Shown here: piece after piece, positions 11,157 to 22,032 of the stretch | Position numbering within the stretch: the first letter of the stretch is position 1 | How the letters are laid out: each line of letters starts with the position of its first letter | DNA from: Ciona intestinalis | Taxonomy: Eukaryota > Chordata > Ascidiacea > Phlebobranchia > Cionidae | Direction of reading: 5' to 3' | DNA length: 64,000 bases | NCBI RefSeq assembly: GCF_000224145.3 | Contig: NC_020177.2 | Location: forward strand, 3,642,965 to 3,706,964 | Translations under genes and position numbers: made by a program | The notes under the pieces: model-generated | The model's input: the letters and a program-made list of their open reading frames with translations, nothing else | Database searches by the model: none | What the model was told of the DNA's origin: nothing

Positions 11157-14100
11157 CTACTGTAATATAAAAACAGAAGCTGCTTCATGAAGAGCATTCT
11201 GCTGTTTCTTATGTATTTCCTTCCATCTTTGGATTTCTGGAGTGAAAAGGAACAGCTTTCCCTCCTCCCTGGAAAAGTTAAACCCATTTTATTTATATAA
11301 GTTACAGCGCTCGTTTTATAACCAAAATACATGTGCTTCAAAGCCCCATACTGCCAGTTTTGTATAAAGACACATAAAGAACACAACCCAATAGTCACTT
11401 ATAGGTTCCTCAAATTGTAATTAATACCAAAAAAATGTGGACATGTAACTAATAAGCTGGCACTTTCCCTGTCAGAAACAAGTCCCAGGTTCTTGACAAA
11501 GACCTTACCCACATAGAATAGAATACAATAGTTGCTAACATTGTAGTTTATAAATATACTTGGAAAATTTTTAGGAAAGTAAATAGAGAAAAAGACAATT
11601 TTTATTACAAAACCTTTAAAGTGTATTTTAGTTCCGTATGTAAATATAGCCAGAACTAACAAATAAATCCATTCATAGTTAAATGAAATAATTTAATCTC
11701 GAGAAACCTAAAATATACCATTAAAAATGTTAATTTTGGTTTAAAAATTTTAAGAAAAAAAAGGTTTAATTATACCTGTTAAACAAGTGCATTTGTGCTC
11801 CATACACTACAATGTGGTTTTCCAAACAACAGGCAGACGTTTCACCAAGCGGGTGGGGAACCTTTTTAGTCAACAGCGTCCAATGTCCATCAGATAAATT
11901 CATGAACTCACAGGTGTCTACAGTAGTGTTTATGTTCATGTATCCTCCTGTAAAATAAATGAAAAAAAATATGAATGAAAAAAATTAAATTGTTTATCTT
12001 TATATAGCGTGGCAACAACAGTAGTACAAGTTATCATATATGTAACTTTGTAAACGAATATTTTTTCAGACTTTTTTCCATTTTTAATGTATGGCTGATA
12101 AGGTGGACAACCAATTAGTGACCACTGGATTGGAGCAATAATTGTTGTCTTGGCCCAGGACACATAAACCTACAATGGTAGCAGAATGAGCCCTCAATGG
12201 TATAGCCTATGGGAAAAAATGTAACAAAACCTACCAAAAACAAAGACTTTTCCATTGAGCACTGCTGCAGCACATGAAGCCCGACCAATATTCAAGTTTC
12301 GGAGTTTTTTCCAAGTATTAGAATCAGTGTCGTAACGTTCAACTATAGATGTGGCTGCAATATTAAACACATTAAATAATTGAATTCAGTTTTTGTCGAA
12401 CTTTTAGCCACAAGCTTTAGAAATGTGGTTTTTAAAATATGTTAAAATATAAGTTTTAGACAAAATACATTGTTTCAATGATAATTCAATAAATATTTAT
12501 TAAAATAATACATTTTGTCTAAAAGTTAATTTTTTTCACATTAATAGAAGAGAATTTTCACATTGGAAAAAATTTGCAACTAGGCAAACCTTCTATTTGT
12601 TGTAGAGGCTTTCATCCTGCTGAATGTAACCTCCAAGTATTATAGCATCTGCAACAAAAAATAGGTGTTACAAAAAGACATTACCACTGTAAGGTCAGTA
12701 ACTAGAGGATACTGGGTTCGAAGCTCGGTGCTGCCAATTATGCCAGCTCCAACTCGGTGCCAGGTATTAGATTATTCAAATAATATAGAATAAAAAATGC
12801 AATAGATTAATCTGCAATCCAATGGTACTTTTAGGTGTCCAAGTTACACATGTGGTAACATATTTGCAGGCACAAAGTGTATGAAATAAATCACCTGTGT
12901 AAAAAAGACTACGTTAACCACACATGGTAAACTACAAGACCACTATCAGCAGCATTTACTTCATTTAAATTTCCAAAAAAATGCTACAAACCTTTTTTGG
13001 TAATGCATACAGATGAAGCATCAGTTCTTAAAGTGTTGAATGGAGATTTTGGGGTTGTGAATTTTGTCGTCAAGTTGTAAGATAATACATTCTTGCTCAT
13101 CATCACAATCCAGTTTCTTGAGTTGAGATATTTCATTTCGTTGATGCCGCAGAAGATATATAATGTGTCTATGTAAAATATGATGTAAAATATGGGTTGT
13201 ATTAGTGTAGTATTATCAGATTTAAGAAAATATGAAAAATTCTGTTTAGTGCTAAAGATTTGAATCAATTTAAGCCAATTATTGGTAATGCTAAACAATG
13301 CTGCTACCAATATAGGTGTATGTGTCTTTGGGCAAGCCATTTCATGATAGTTGTGGTCAATGACGGGTTGTTTATTTGTCAGCCATACATTAAAACAAAG
13401 AAACTGTTAAAAAATAATTTGTCACAAAGTTATATATGTGGTAACTGTATGCGGGCAATAGTTGTTTAAAACAAAAAAACTGTATTCTTATGGGTCTTGT
13501 CATGCCTGCAAGATTGGGATAAAACAATTTACGTTTATTAATTAAAATGACTGTCATTGCCATGTAATGTGAGTATATATAAGTTACATTAATTAATTCA
13601 TATCATATTTACCTTTTATAATAACTGCTGTGGACCTTGCACTGCCTAAGCCCATTCCATGTTCTATTAAATGCACCCAGGATTTCCCATCAAAGCATTT
13701 TAAATTAGAACTCGATTTTACAGTCAAGCCAAGAGGTGGTTCTAATGGAACATCAATGCCACCAAAGCAATATAACTTGCCATTATGTACAGCAGTTGCA
13801 CAATGCTGTTTTCCAGTTGATTGAGACTGAAAATGTTTAAAATTAAAAAGAAAACAGCAATAAAACTAGAATTTATGTATCTGTATGCTGGTTAATACAA
13901 TTTCAAGTTTTTTTTTAGTTTTTTTTAGAGTTAAAAATTTAAAATTTTTTAGCAATAACATTGTTTAAGCTTTTTTATAACAGGTATAAACTCAAAAAAT
14001 TTCGCAAAAACATCTTTTATGAGGAACCAAAGTTAAAATTTTTACCGGGATAGTTTTCCAAGTTTGATCAGGCAGAGATAGTTTGCTTGGCAGGCCAATG

Positions 14101-17100
14101 CATGGAACAAGTGCAATATTACCATCTAAAAATCAAATCAAATCATGTAAAAAAAGTCCAGTGCCTTGGCGCAATGTTTGGCACATCTGCCTCTAATTTT
14201 GAGGTTACGGGTTCAAAACTTGCCATGCGAGGGTATATAAGTTACATTTATTTAAGGATAGCAGGTTTGAGGCATATTTGTGTGGCATAATTACCAGTCA
14301 TTACCTAAAATAGTGATCACAAAAAAATAGATTGTCCAAATTATCAGCCATACTGAAAATAAATAATATAAAAAATCAAAGTTAGATAGATAGTTACTCT
14401 TAAGCCTTCATGAGGTGTACCACAAAAAATCTATAAAAATACATAATCTAGCAAATTATTATAGTAGTCATACCAGTATAAATCTATTTCTTTACCTGGC
14501 AAAAATCCTGCTCTCTTTTTTTCTGCTATACTTGTATTAGGATCGGCACGAAAACACATAGCATCTTCGATCAAGTCGCGAATTTCAGGTGAATTTTTTA
14601 CAAGATCCTGTGTGTTAACTATGTATGACCAATTGAGAAATATATAAGTTTTTAGTAGGAGATTTAAATAGTTTTATCGTATGAATTAATGAATGAATGT
14701 AACTTGTTTATTCTTGCGTGGCCGAGAAACGACAGTCGTTATAACACAGGTGTTCATACACCTCGTGCCGAATTACAAGTTAACATGTATGTAACTCTGA
14801 ATTTAAGAATTTTGCTTATTCATTATCACGTTCTAATCTGGGGCAACTACAGAGAAAGAACAATAGTGTTTTGTTTTATGAACCCCATGCTCACTTGACA
14901 GTTTTAATGTATAACTTTAGGCAATAGTATTGTTCTATTCTATTCTTTATGCCATGGGACTAGAGATTTGGGACGGAATATTATGGAATTGTTACAAAAA
15001 GTTAGAATAACAGCTGGATTCAATCCTTCTATTCTGTAAGTGTAAAGTCCTATGGCACACCAATTCAGGGGAACTAGGATTTGGACCAGAGTTGACTCAT
15101 TACCCCATGTATTTGTTTGATTTTTTGTGCTTCATTTTTAGATTATAACCAACTTGCCATTTTTCTGAAAGTCTTTGTGAGATATTCAATTGGAATAAAT
15201 TGAAATCGAACATACTTCAACAAAGCAAGAAAATTTTGTTGTCTGTTTTTAACATCTTTCTGAACCCATGAAATCAAAGCTAGTAAAAGAACAAATTCAG
15301 AGCTCACCTGTAAAAAAATCATTTTGGAATAATGTTTTTATTATGTAGTATTTTTTTTTACATGGGTGAGGTCCTGGTGTGTAGCAAGCCATGGGTTCTG
15401 AGATTTGGGCCAGAGTTGGCCTATTATCCTGACACCCAGGGTGCTACAACTTATAAAATGAAAAAAAAAAAATATATATATAATTGAAAGTTCGGGTATA
15501 AAATGTAAGAACGGAACTCTATTTTTTGTGACTGCGCCATGCATAGGGGTGATGTATTAAAATTTTGAACATAGACTAAGTTGGCAAAATTGAATGTAAA
15601 ACTTACTACTAAGTCTTCAGACTTAATTATTGAATCCAGGTCTGTAGCTGTTAATTCTAAGAAACTCTCATGGAGAGATGACTCATCAAAGTTCTGCAGC
15701 ATGCATTTTTCAGCTTGTAAAACCAGCGTAGGCAGTGTGTACAACTGACCTAACCCACGAATTACGAACCAGTTTTCTGGGCAAATGCTTTGGGTCAAGT
15801 ATTCCACTGTAGCATCTAGTAAATCTAGAAAATAACAAGATATGAACGAATATATATAAATTTTTTTCTCATGTGGTGAGGCAGGCCAGTTATCATAACA
15901 TTTAATAATTTAGTCTGAAGACTTTGTTTGTTTCACACACCTCGTGCCCGCTTTCGAGTTACCGTGTATATAACTTAATATGTGATAATTTTTTTGGCTT
16001 TTTTTATTTTGTTTTAATGTTTAGCTGATAATTAGATAAAAGGATTTATAAGGTTCCGATGCGTTGGAGCAATTGGTGTGCGGTGTTTTGCCAAAACACT
16101 CTTAGACCCACAAGTACAGTGGTAGTCCCCTGTGACACGAACACAAGACAGGACACAGAGGGTTAAAACTTAAGTAACCTTCAAAAAGAGAGAACAAATA
16201 TTTAATTTTGAGATATTGTTTGCAAAACAAATGACGCTATACTGCTACTATTCTAAAACAATCCAAACACCCAACAAAAAGTTGTTGGCGTTGCCATTTT
16301 CTGTCTAGTTTAAAAATAGAAATTCACCATTTAAAGATAACATGATATTAGTATACCTGTGCCAAACAAAAGAAAAGGGTTGAATAAATTTTCTAAGACA
16401 AGCATTTATTGTAGGACGCATAAATTCTGCTGTTTATTAGTTTTGTTACTACAGTGTTACATGCTCGGTGCTGTGCCTGAAAATATCTTGGCTTTTATTC
16501 GTCACGTATGTAGCCTACTGTATACAAGAGTGATTTGCAAAGTTTACTAGTGGAGCGCTGTTGTTTGCTAAATTTGTTTAGTTTGTTGTGCTACAAGTTT
16601 CAATAATATTTATGTTTCTATTTGAACAAGATAAAACATCATTAAAGAGTGTTAATAATTAAATAAATTAGCATATACCTTAGTTCACCTACACAATTAA
16701 ATTTATAACTCATAGATACTGTTTACACAAAAGGACATTCCATATTTAGTAGGGAAACTTTTAGTGGTCATAATATGACACATGTGGTTCCTAAACGCCT
16801 ACAAGTTACTCACGCATACTCACATGACTGCCAGATAGTAAACAACACAGTTATGGTAATTTATACCTGGAGTCCAAGCAACATTTAACATTTTTGTTCA
16901 AGGATTAAGTATTAACATGTCTCGCAGAGTAAGTGGCTTGCAAAACAATGCAGTGGATTTGGAATATGTACCTCATACCAAAAATGTATCATTTTTATAT
17001 AAAACTTAAATTACTGATTCCTATAACTGCTGTAAACCTAAATGTACTATTAATGATTAACTATTTAATATAGCAGCCTATTTTTAATTTTATTTGACAA

Positions 17101-18178
17101 TTTAGATTAGGTAGTTTTTACCCTAGTAAGTTTTTAATGACTGTTGTTTTATTGCTAATTCCCTTCTTTGTTGTTTTAGTTAATCTGTATTTAAATATAA
17201 AAATAAAAGTCTATATTATTAATATGTTATGTGCCAAAAACAAGGTGTTCAGATTGCAGCACCTACCTTTGATTTGCAGGAATGAAGAATAGTGCAAAAC
17301 ATCCCTGACATTATCGGCAGACAAAACGATTTGGTCCGTGTAAATAAAGTTGATGACATCATTGAAAATATGTTTCTTTACATCCTTGATTTCCACCTCT
17401 TTTTTAAACTGTTCGACCATCTAGGCGAAAATTTAACTTTAAGAATGAAATAGAATATTTGTTTAAGATATTAATTGAATGGACAACTATGCATGTGTGT
17501 CACATAGACAACTATGCATGTAATATTTTTATTTCTATATATTACCAACAATTTTGACAACATAAGAGACTACTGGCTTGGAGAAACTGCCAGTATGTGT
17601 CTCACCCAAAAACAAAAACGCCTACAACGGTAGTAACCCATACTACAACCTACAGTGTGTCTACATAAACTTATGAGTACTGAATTACTAAGACCCTACC
17701 TTAGATGTAAACATAGCATCAAAAAATGGGCTGCACGCTGCCAGGACACTTCTGTGAGCGGAGAAATGTACGTCTTCTACTTTGATTATGACATCACAAT
17801 AGTCAGTGTTTTCCAATCTTTGTCTGTAACAAATAAAGTTGATGTTTAATTTTAATAGACATAGTAGGTTGGGAAAGATAGGACACCTTTACATTCTATT
17901 TTCTCGTTTCATTTGGTAGTAAACAAAGAACATTCAAAGAAATATAAGACTGTATCTTTACGACTCCCATACACTGTTGTTAGTTGTTTAAAATATGATA
18001 AGTACATTTATATATTATGTGCTGAAGGTGTCCCGTCTTTCCCCACACGACAACAGTTATACCTTGAACGCAGTATAGCCATTCAGGTGTTTATATTAAA
18101 AATAAGTAATTACCTGTTCAATTGAACGACCATGTTTTTGGAATGCTGATGCATTTGGATGCATTGCTTGTCGGTCAT
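11157..18178 (-). CDS. BTB-BACK-Kelch (KLHL-like) protein, 13 exons
   Basis: Likely adaptor for a CUL3 ubiquitin ligase (family knowledge). Minus-strand exons: 18114-18178, 17700-17823, 17267-17420, 15607-15824, 15158-15307, 14496-14607, 14046-14125, 13613-13826, 12992-13168, 12590-12648, 12235-12354, 11776-11947 and 11157-11268 (stop 11157-11159). Predicted length is about 585 residues, normal for KLHL proteins. The start ATG at 18176-18178 is preceded by an in-frame stop. The BTB domain spans roughly residues 10-115 ([20 protein letters not shown]). BACK runs to about 230 ([13 protein letters not shown]). Kelch blades follow ([32 protein letters not shown]). Intron 5 uses a GC donor (ATG|GCAAGT). 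Exon 10 is one base short: its frame meets TAG at about 12594, although adding one base restores both the kelch spacing and the phase into exon 11. The exact KLHL orthologue is not identified. Confidence 0.88.
14159..14232 (+). repeat. tRNA-derived SINE-like segment
   Basis: Contains an A-box-like block (ccttggcgcaatgtttggca) and, about 40 bases on, a B-box-like block (cgggttcaaaacttgcc). These resemble a degraded tRNA gene head. It lies in kelch intron 6 and does not fold as a clean cloverleaf by eye. Confidence 0.45.
14683..14880 (+). repeat. SINE-like repeat copy
   Basis: Well-preserved head (gaatgaatgtaacttgttta) and core with acgacagtcgttataacaca. Lies in kelch intron 5. Confidence 0.65.
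15358..15440 (+). repeat. Third dispersed repeat (gtgaggtc family)
   Basis: A short repeat of about 80 bases with conserved blocks atgggtgaggtc, gccatgggt, gggccagagttggcctat and a final run similar to taccccaa. Other copies or fragments that I see: 11440-11520 (minus), 15055-15110, 29745-29815, 43425-43500, 44097-44175, 44460-44545 (minus), 44860-44895 (minus), 45596-45658 (minus) and 49125-49185 (minus). Confidence 0.5.
15895..16140 (+). repeat. SINE-like repeat copy
   Basis: Contains the cacacacctcgtgcccgctt block and the tail ending in acaagtacagtggtag. Lies in kelch intron 3. Confidence 0.6.
17861..18048 (+). repeat. MITE copy, full length
   Basis: Starts atagtaggttgggaaagata and ends with the inverse end, in kelch intron 1. 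Internal blocks read in the opposite order to the copy at 24836. Confidence 0.7.
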
Positions 18179-19484
18179 TGTTCGGTCTCCAGTTATACAT
18201 TAGCAACTGCGCTTTTATATTTATCAATACAGTAACTCGAGTAATTGCGCTTTTATATTTAGCAATACAACGTGCCCACATACCAAAATAACAAAGGAAT
18301 ATAGCGTCTCATCCAAGGACGATTCTCAGCTTTTGCTGACGGGGAATCCCCGGCTTACCGTGCCAGCATAGCATATTTATAGTGTTGCGGTTGACTGTGC
18401 TTTCAACACGAATTTAACAAAGTTTGCCCAAATTTTACTTAATGCGTAAAGATTGAATATTAAATAGCGGTATTTTGTGACTTTTATATAAACTTGAGCG
18501 ACACATCTTGCGTATTTCCCACCACTACAAGGAAATGATGTTCCACTCTGCCATTCTTTGGTGTAACAAATTATCTCTTCCTGTTTTGGTGTCCGCGCAC
18601 ATGTTTTAGGCTATATAAAGCCTTCTATTTTCTGTGTGGGGAGAGTGCCGCTTGTCGTTCGTTCGTTCGAGTTATATACCAAATGTTAAGGTGGAGTTAT
18701 ATAATATGGTCTTTTAAAAGGATAAATAAAGACTACCAATGATAAACCACCAAATTCGATTTGGCTTTTATCCCAGGTGCGATGGCGTGCCTCGCGGTTG
18801 AGCATTAACCTATATATAGAAACGTTTCATCCATATAGAACAATTAAACCATCAAAAATGCCAAATTCCTAAGTCTTTACTTTTTTGTTGCAGTCTAAAC
18901 TTTTTTGTTGCAGCACATTTCCACCAGTTTTCCCACCATGGTAACATAACATGAGCCGATGTCGTTTTGTCTTTATGTTTCTGTTGGACCGGATTTCAAA
19001 AACAAGTATTTGACATTGTGTAATTTTATATTGTAGGAGCGCCCGGGTTATGCCGCGCCCTATTCAGTCCAGTTCAGTTATTTAGGGGACGTGTGCCGGT
19101 TAAACGACTTTATCGTTGCATGTCGTGGCTGTTACGCAAAGCCTGCTCCAAGTATACTCGTACTTTTATTTGGATATTACGCGCAAAAGGTGTTTCATCT
19201 TTCCCCACCCTATTATATGTATAAATGAATGTAACTTATTTAGCCTATAGCGTGGCGGGGCAACAATAGTCGCAAACTCTTTTTTTAGTCTTGTGCTCAT
19301 AAAATTGTGGAAAATGTTGCAATTGATTTACCTTTTATTTCATGTTTAAATACGATATAGTATTCACATACACAGCCAACGCTATAATATACAACTAAAA
19401 ATATCCTTAAATATGGGTATACAATAATATAACAAATAGGCCTTGTGTTCGTTCATGCTCGAACTAATGATTTGTAGTTTTAGA
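18179..19484. other. Intergenic stretch 5' of the kelch gene
   Basis: Upstream region of the kelch gene, and also 3' of the Cys-rich gene. It contains a short tandem gttc run near 18657-18670 (gttcgttcgttcg), a MITE end (19170-19215) and a SINE-like head (19224-19290). A duplicated tatatttagcaatac/tatatttatcaatac pair lies at about 18215-18270. No promoter element is distinctive. Confidence 0.4.
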
Positions 19485-20109
19485 TCAGTCCTGTCGAATC
19501 GGCTGAAAAATCTTCTTTCTGTTGAGTGGTTCGACTTCGGGTGATCTGTTAGGTATGTTGTTCAAAATACCTGTTAAATATCAATATGTGCGTATAGGTT
19601 ATCACTCTTACGTACCTGAATATCCTATCATAGATGGCCCCGCATTTGTAGGCAGAACGGCAGATGTAGCACTTTTGTCCTAAGAAATATAGTGTTATGA
19701 GTTCGCGGTTCATATTCCCAAATTACAATCAACTTACTATCTTTGCGCTTGCAAACTTGTTTCATGTAGTTTCCAGTATAACGATTTCTTTTGCAAAGTC
19801 GTGTGCAATACCTCGGCATACTAGACTGTGCCGTGCCTATAAGAACGCAAATGATACTTATCCTTCAGAATGTATAGCAGACTATAGCCTATAGAAAAAT
19901 CCAAACTAAAAACTCTCAATTTACCTGTCGGCGCAATAACTATGATCATCACAATCACCACAAGTAGTAGAATAGTAAGCTGTCCCATCTCTTAGTCTTA
20001 TCTTTACTTCAAGTCGTATGCTTGTAAACTTGCGCTTCTTACCCTTATCAACTGATATTTTAGTAAGTTTTAAATGAACGGAAAAGCCCGAGAATTCCAT
20101 TGACGTCAT
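19485..20109 (-). CDS. Small Cys-rich protein of 130 residues, unrecognised
   Basis: Four minus-strand exons, 19925-20109 (ATG 20107-20109), 19738-19820, 19616-19679 and 19485-19545 (stop TGA), total 393 bases, exactly 131 codons, and close in phase at all three introns. The N-terminal half is basic and has no signal peptide (VHLKLTKISVDKGKKRKFTS). The second half has about nine cysteines in pairs: CGDCDDHSYC, YCTRLC, a single QVC, KCYIC and KC. The tail is FQPIRQD. The pattern suggests metal binding or a disulfide-rich fold, but I know no family with this spacing. The exon 2 acceptor at cagtctag is chosen because it fits the phase; a stronger-looking one 19 bases upstream (gttcttatag) does not. 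The gene lies between the kelch and GNAT genes on the same strand. Confidence 0.65.
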
Positions 20110-20148
20110 TGTATTGATGTTTAAACATTTTACATCCTTGTAATTCAG

Positions 20149-20200
20149 GAAGTGCCTCCATCACGTAAAAGGTTTGAAGACGAAATTGTATGCAAATATT
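20149..20200 (-). promoter_or_regulatory. Duplicated upstream block (copy 1)
   Basis: This block, just 5' of the Cys-rich gene, contains gaagtgcctc, then aaggtttgaag, then cgaaattgtatgcaa. The same series recurs at 21618-21668, 5' of the GNAT gene, in the same orientation relative to the gene. A shared regulatory function is inference. Confidence 0.35.
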
Positions 20201-20530
20201 CATTTAGCAATCAGGAGTTCCGTTGCTGTGCAAATCAATAAAAGTCCACGCTTTTCAATGCATTTGTTCGCTTGTGTCCAATTATATAAGGCAGAATACC
20301 AGAATCCATATTTAAAAACGTACGGACTCTGATATAAGGTATAAGTACGATATATTCATTATTCTTCACTGATTAGAATCCATGAATTTAAAAATACCGA
20401 TTTCGTTCTAGACTGTTAAACGTAATTGTTAATTATTTGCCAAATATTTTTTTAAGTTTTAAATAATTAGCTGCTAATTATACGTGGCAAAAAACAACAT
20501 TTTTCTGCTACAAACTCTGAGCTTATTCCT

Positions 20531-20729
20531 ACTTCGAGGATGGGAGAAAATGGGACACCTTTAGCATATGATATCTAAATATTCTGATCGTATTTTCAAC
20601 AATTAACAGCGATCTATGGAATTCGTGAGTATATGGTTTAATAATTCTTTGAGTGTTCTTTGTTTACTACCAAATGGGCGAGAAAATAGAATGATGAAAA
20701 GGTGTCCCATCTTCCCCTACCCTACTTTA
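20531..20729 (+). repeat. MITE copy, full length
   Basis: Both ends present (gatgggagaaaatgggacac, ggtgtcccatcttcccctac). It lies immediately 3' of the GNAT stop. Confidence 0.7.
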
Positions 20730-20759
20730 TATCGTAAGAAACTTCTGTATCAAAACAAG

Positions 20760-21458
20760 CTACAACTTAGGTTTAACCAAACGACGATAATTTATACAAA
20801 TGAAGTCGTGTGGGGGTTTGGCATGGGTAAACGGTTTTTGGCCTGTCACGTCATCAATGTAATCGAGTAAGTCTATTCTTCGGAGTATGGTTGACCCAAG
20901 ACTTTTCACTACAGAAAGAATATATTTAGAAGTTGGATGACCAATATGACAATCACAGTTCAATTCCTTTGCAAGTTCTTCGTATTTTTGTGCCAGGATT
21001 GTTCCTAAACCCATGTTAGAATAACTAGGGTGTATTGTGATCATATGTGCAGAAAATATTCTCTTTGCTGAAAGATTTTGAAAAATGTTCTTCTCCAAGA
21101 CTCGTAGCATACGTAGTATAGCTTCGTTCCACTCGAACGTGAAGTTATCAGGAGATCCATTTAATACTACGCTCGAATTACCACCCCCTTCTATTTTAAT
21201 TGAATTAAGAGAAACTGCGACCAGACTACCCGATTTTCTTACAAATACTCCAATCGAAGCGTTGTGTTTTAATAGATTTTTTGCTCGTTCCTTGTCCAGA
21301 GCAATCGCTTCTACCAGAGGCGCATTGGCAGCTTTTGACAATTCATTCCGTGGTGAATAATACGCAGCAATAAAATCTTGTACCTTTTTTGTGCATTCGA
21401 TTCCAATACGTCGAAATTCTAAGTCGCTCCATTTATCGGTAGATGATTCAAAACTCAT
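20760..21458 (-). CDS. GNAT-family N-acetyltransferase, arylalkylamine NAT-like
   Basis: Single-exon ORF of 232 residues starting MSFESSTDKW. It has the GNAT motif A signature near residues 139-156 (HMITIHPSYSNMGLGTILAQ), matching the family's R/Q-x-x-G-x-G/A acetyl-CoA pyrophosphate loop in the form NMGLG. The length and the HPSYSNMGLGT segment resemble the dopamine and arylalkylamine N-acetyltransferase-like group. The substrate is not deducible; an amine acceptor is inference. There is no signal peptide, so it is probably cytosolic. The gene is head to head with the ABHD12-like gene, about 570 bases apart. It may share an upstream sequence block with the Cys-rich gene. Confidence 0.85.
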   Translation of the reverse strand: MSFESSTDKWSDLEFRRIGIECTKKVQDFIAAYYSPRNELSKAANAPLVEAIALDKERAKNLLKHNASIGVFVRKSGSLVAVSLNSIKIEGGGNSSVVLNGSPDNFTFEWNEAILRMLRVLEKNIFQNLSAKRIFSAHMITIHPSYSNMGLGTILAQKYEELAKELNCDCHIGHPTSKYILSVVKSLGSTILRRIDLLDYIDDVTGQKPFTHAKPPHDFICINYRRLVKPKL

Positions 21459-22032
21459 GACAAATCGTTTATATAGATCCGTTATCAGCTAGTTACAACA
21501 CGACTATGTACAGTGAATAACAAAACTAGCTATAAAGGGTAGAAAATAAATTATTAATCCAGCAGACACAAAGTGAAGGGCACTGATTTTATGTTTACTT
21601 TTAGCATACACGACTACAGAAGTGCCTCAACTACATGTAAGGTTTGAAGGCGAAATGTTATGCAATCTTGCATTCAATACAGAAAATACATAAGATTTGT
21701 TGACCAATATAATGTACATGTCCATGATCATTTAATACCAAAAGTCAAATATGTGAGTGTGCTTTGTACTTGGTCCCATAAAGTTATCAAGGATGGTGAC
21801 CAAAAGGTTTAGTGTGCTATACTATGTACTCGAAATACTTTTGTGCCTGAAATTTCTTTAACACTAACAATACCTAACAGCAAGAAAGTGCTTTAATTTC
21901 ATAATGGTAGACAGTTTTACTAATAGTACGTCTTATTCGTTTATATATTACAACGTTATACGTTTCTACAGTTTTTTAGTTGTTATATTAACAAGTTGAT
22001 CTTTTGCTATTCCCATATAACGTCTTGCTGCC
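21459..22032. other. Bidirectional intergenic region between GNAT and ABHD12-like genes
   Basis: The region separates two divergent starts. It contains the second copy of the duplicated upstream block (21618-21668). No TATA box stands out at a plausible distance from either gene. Confidence 0.4.
21618..21668 (-). promoter_or_regulatory. Duplicated upstream block (copy 2)
   Basis: Contains gaagtgcctc, aaggtttgaagg and cgaaatgttatgcaa. These are near-matches, in the same order, to 20149-20200. Confidence 0.35.

Noticed and set aside
14159..14232. A functional tRNA gene
   Set aside because: A- and B-box-like blocks are present, but no complete acceptor stem or cloverleaf can be drawn by eye.
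18096..18281. Minus-strand ORF beginning MWARCIAKYKSAITR over kelch exon 1
   Set aside because: Wrong frame. The other frame starting [16 protein letters not shown] joins exon 2 in phase and gives a proper BTB N-terminus.
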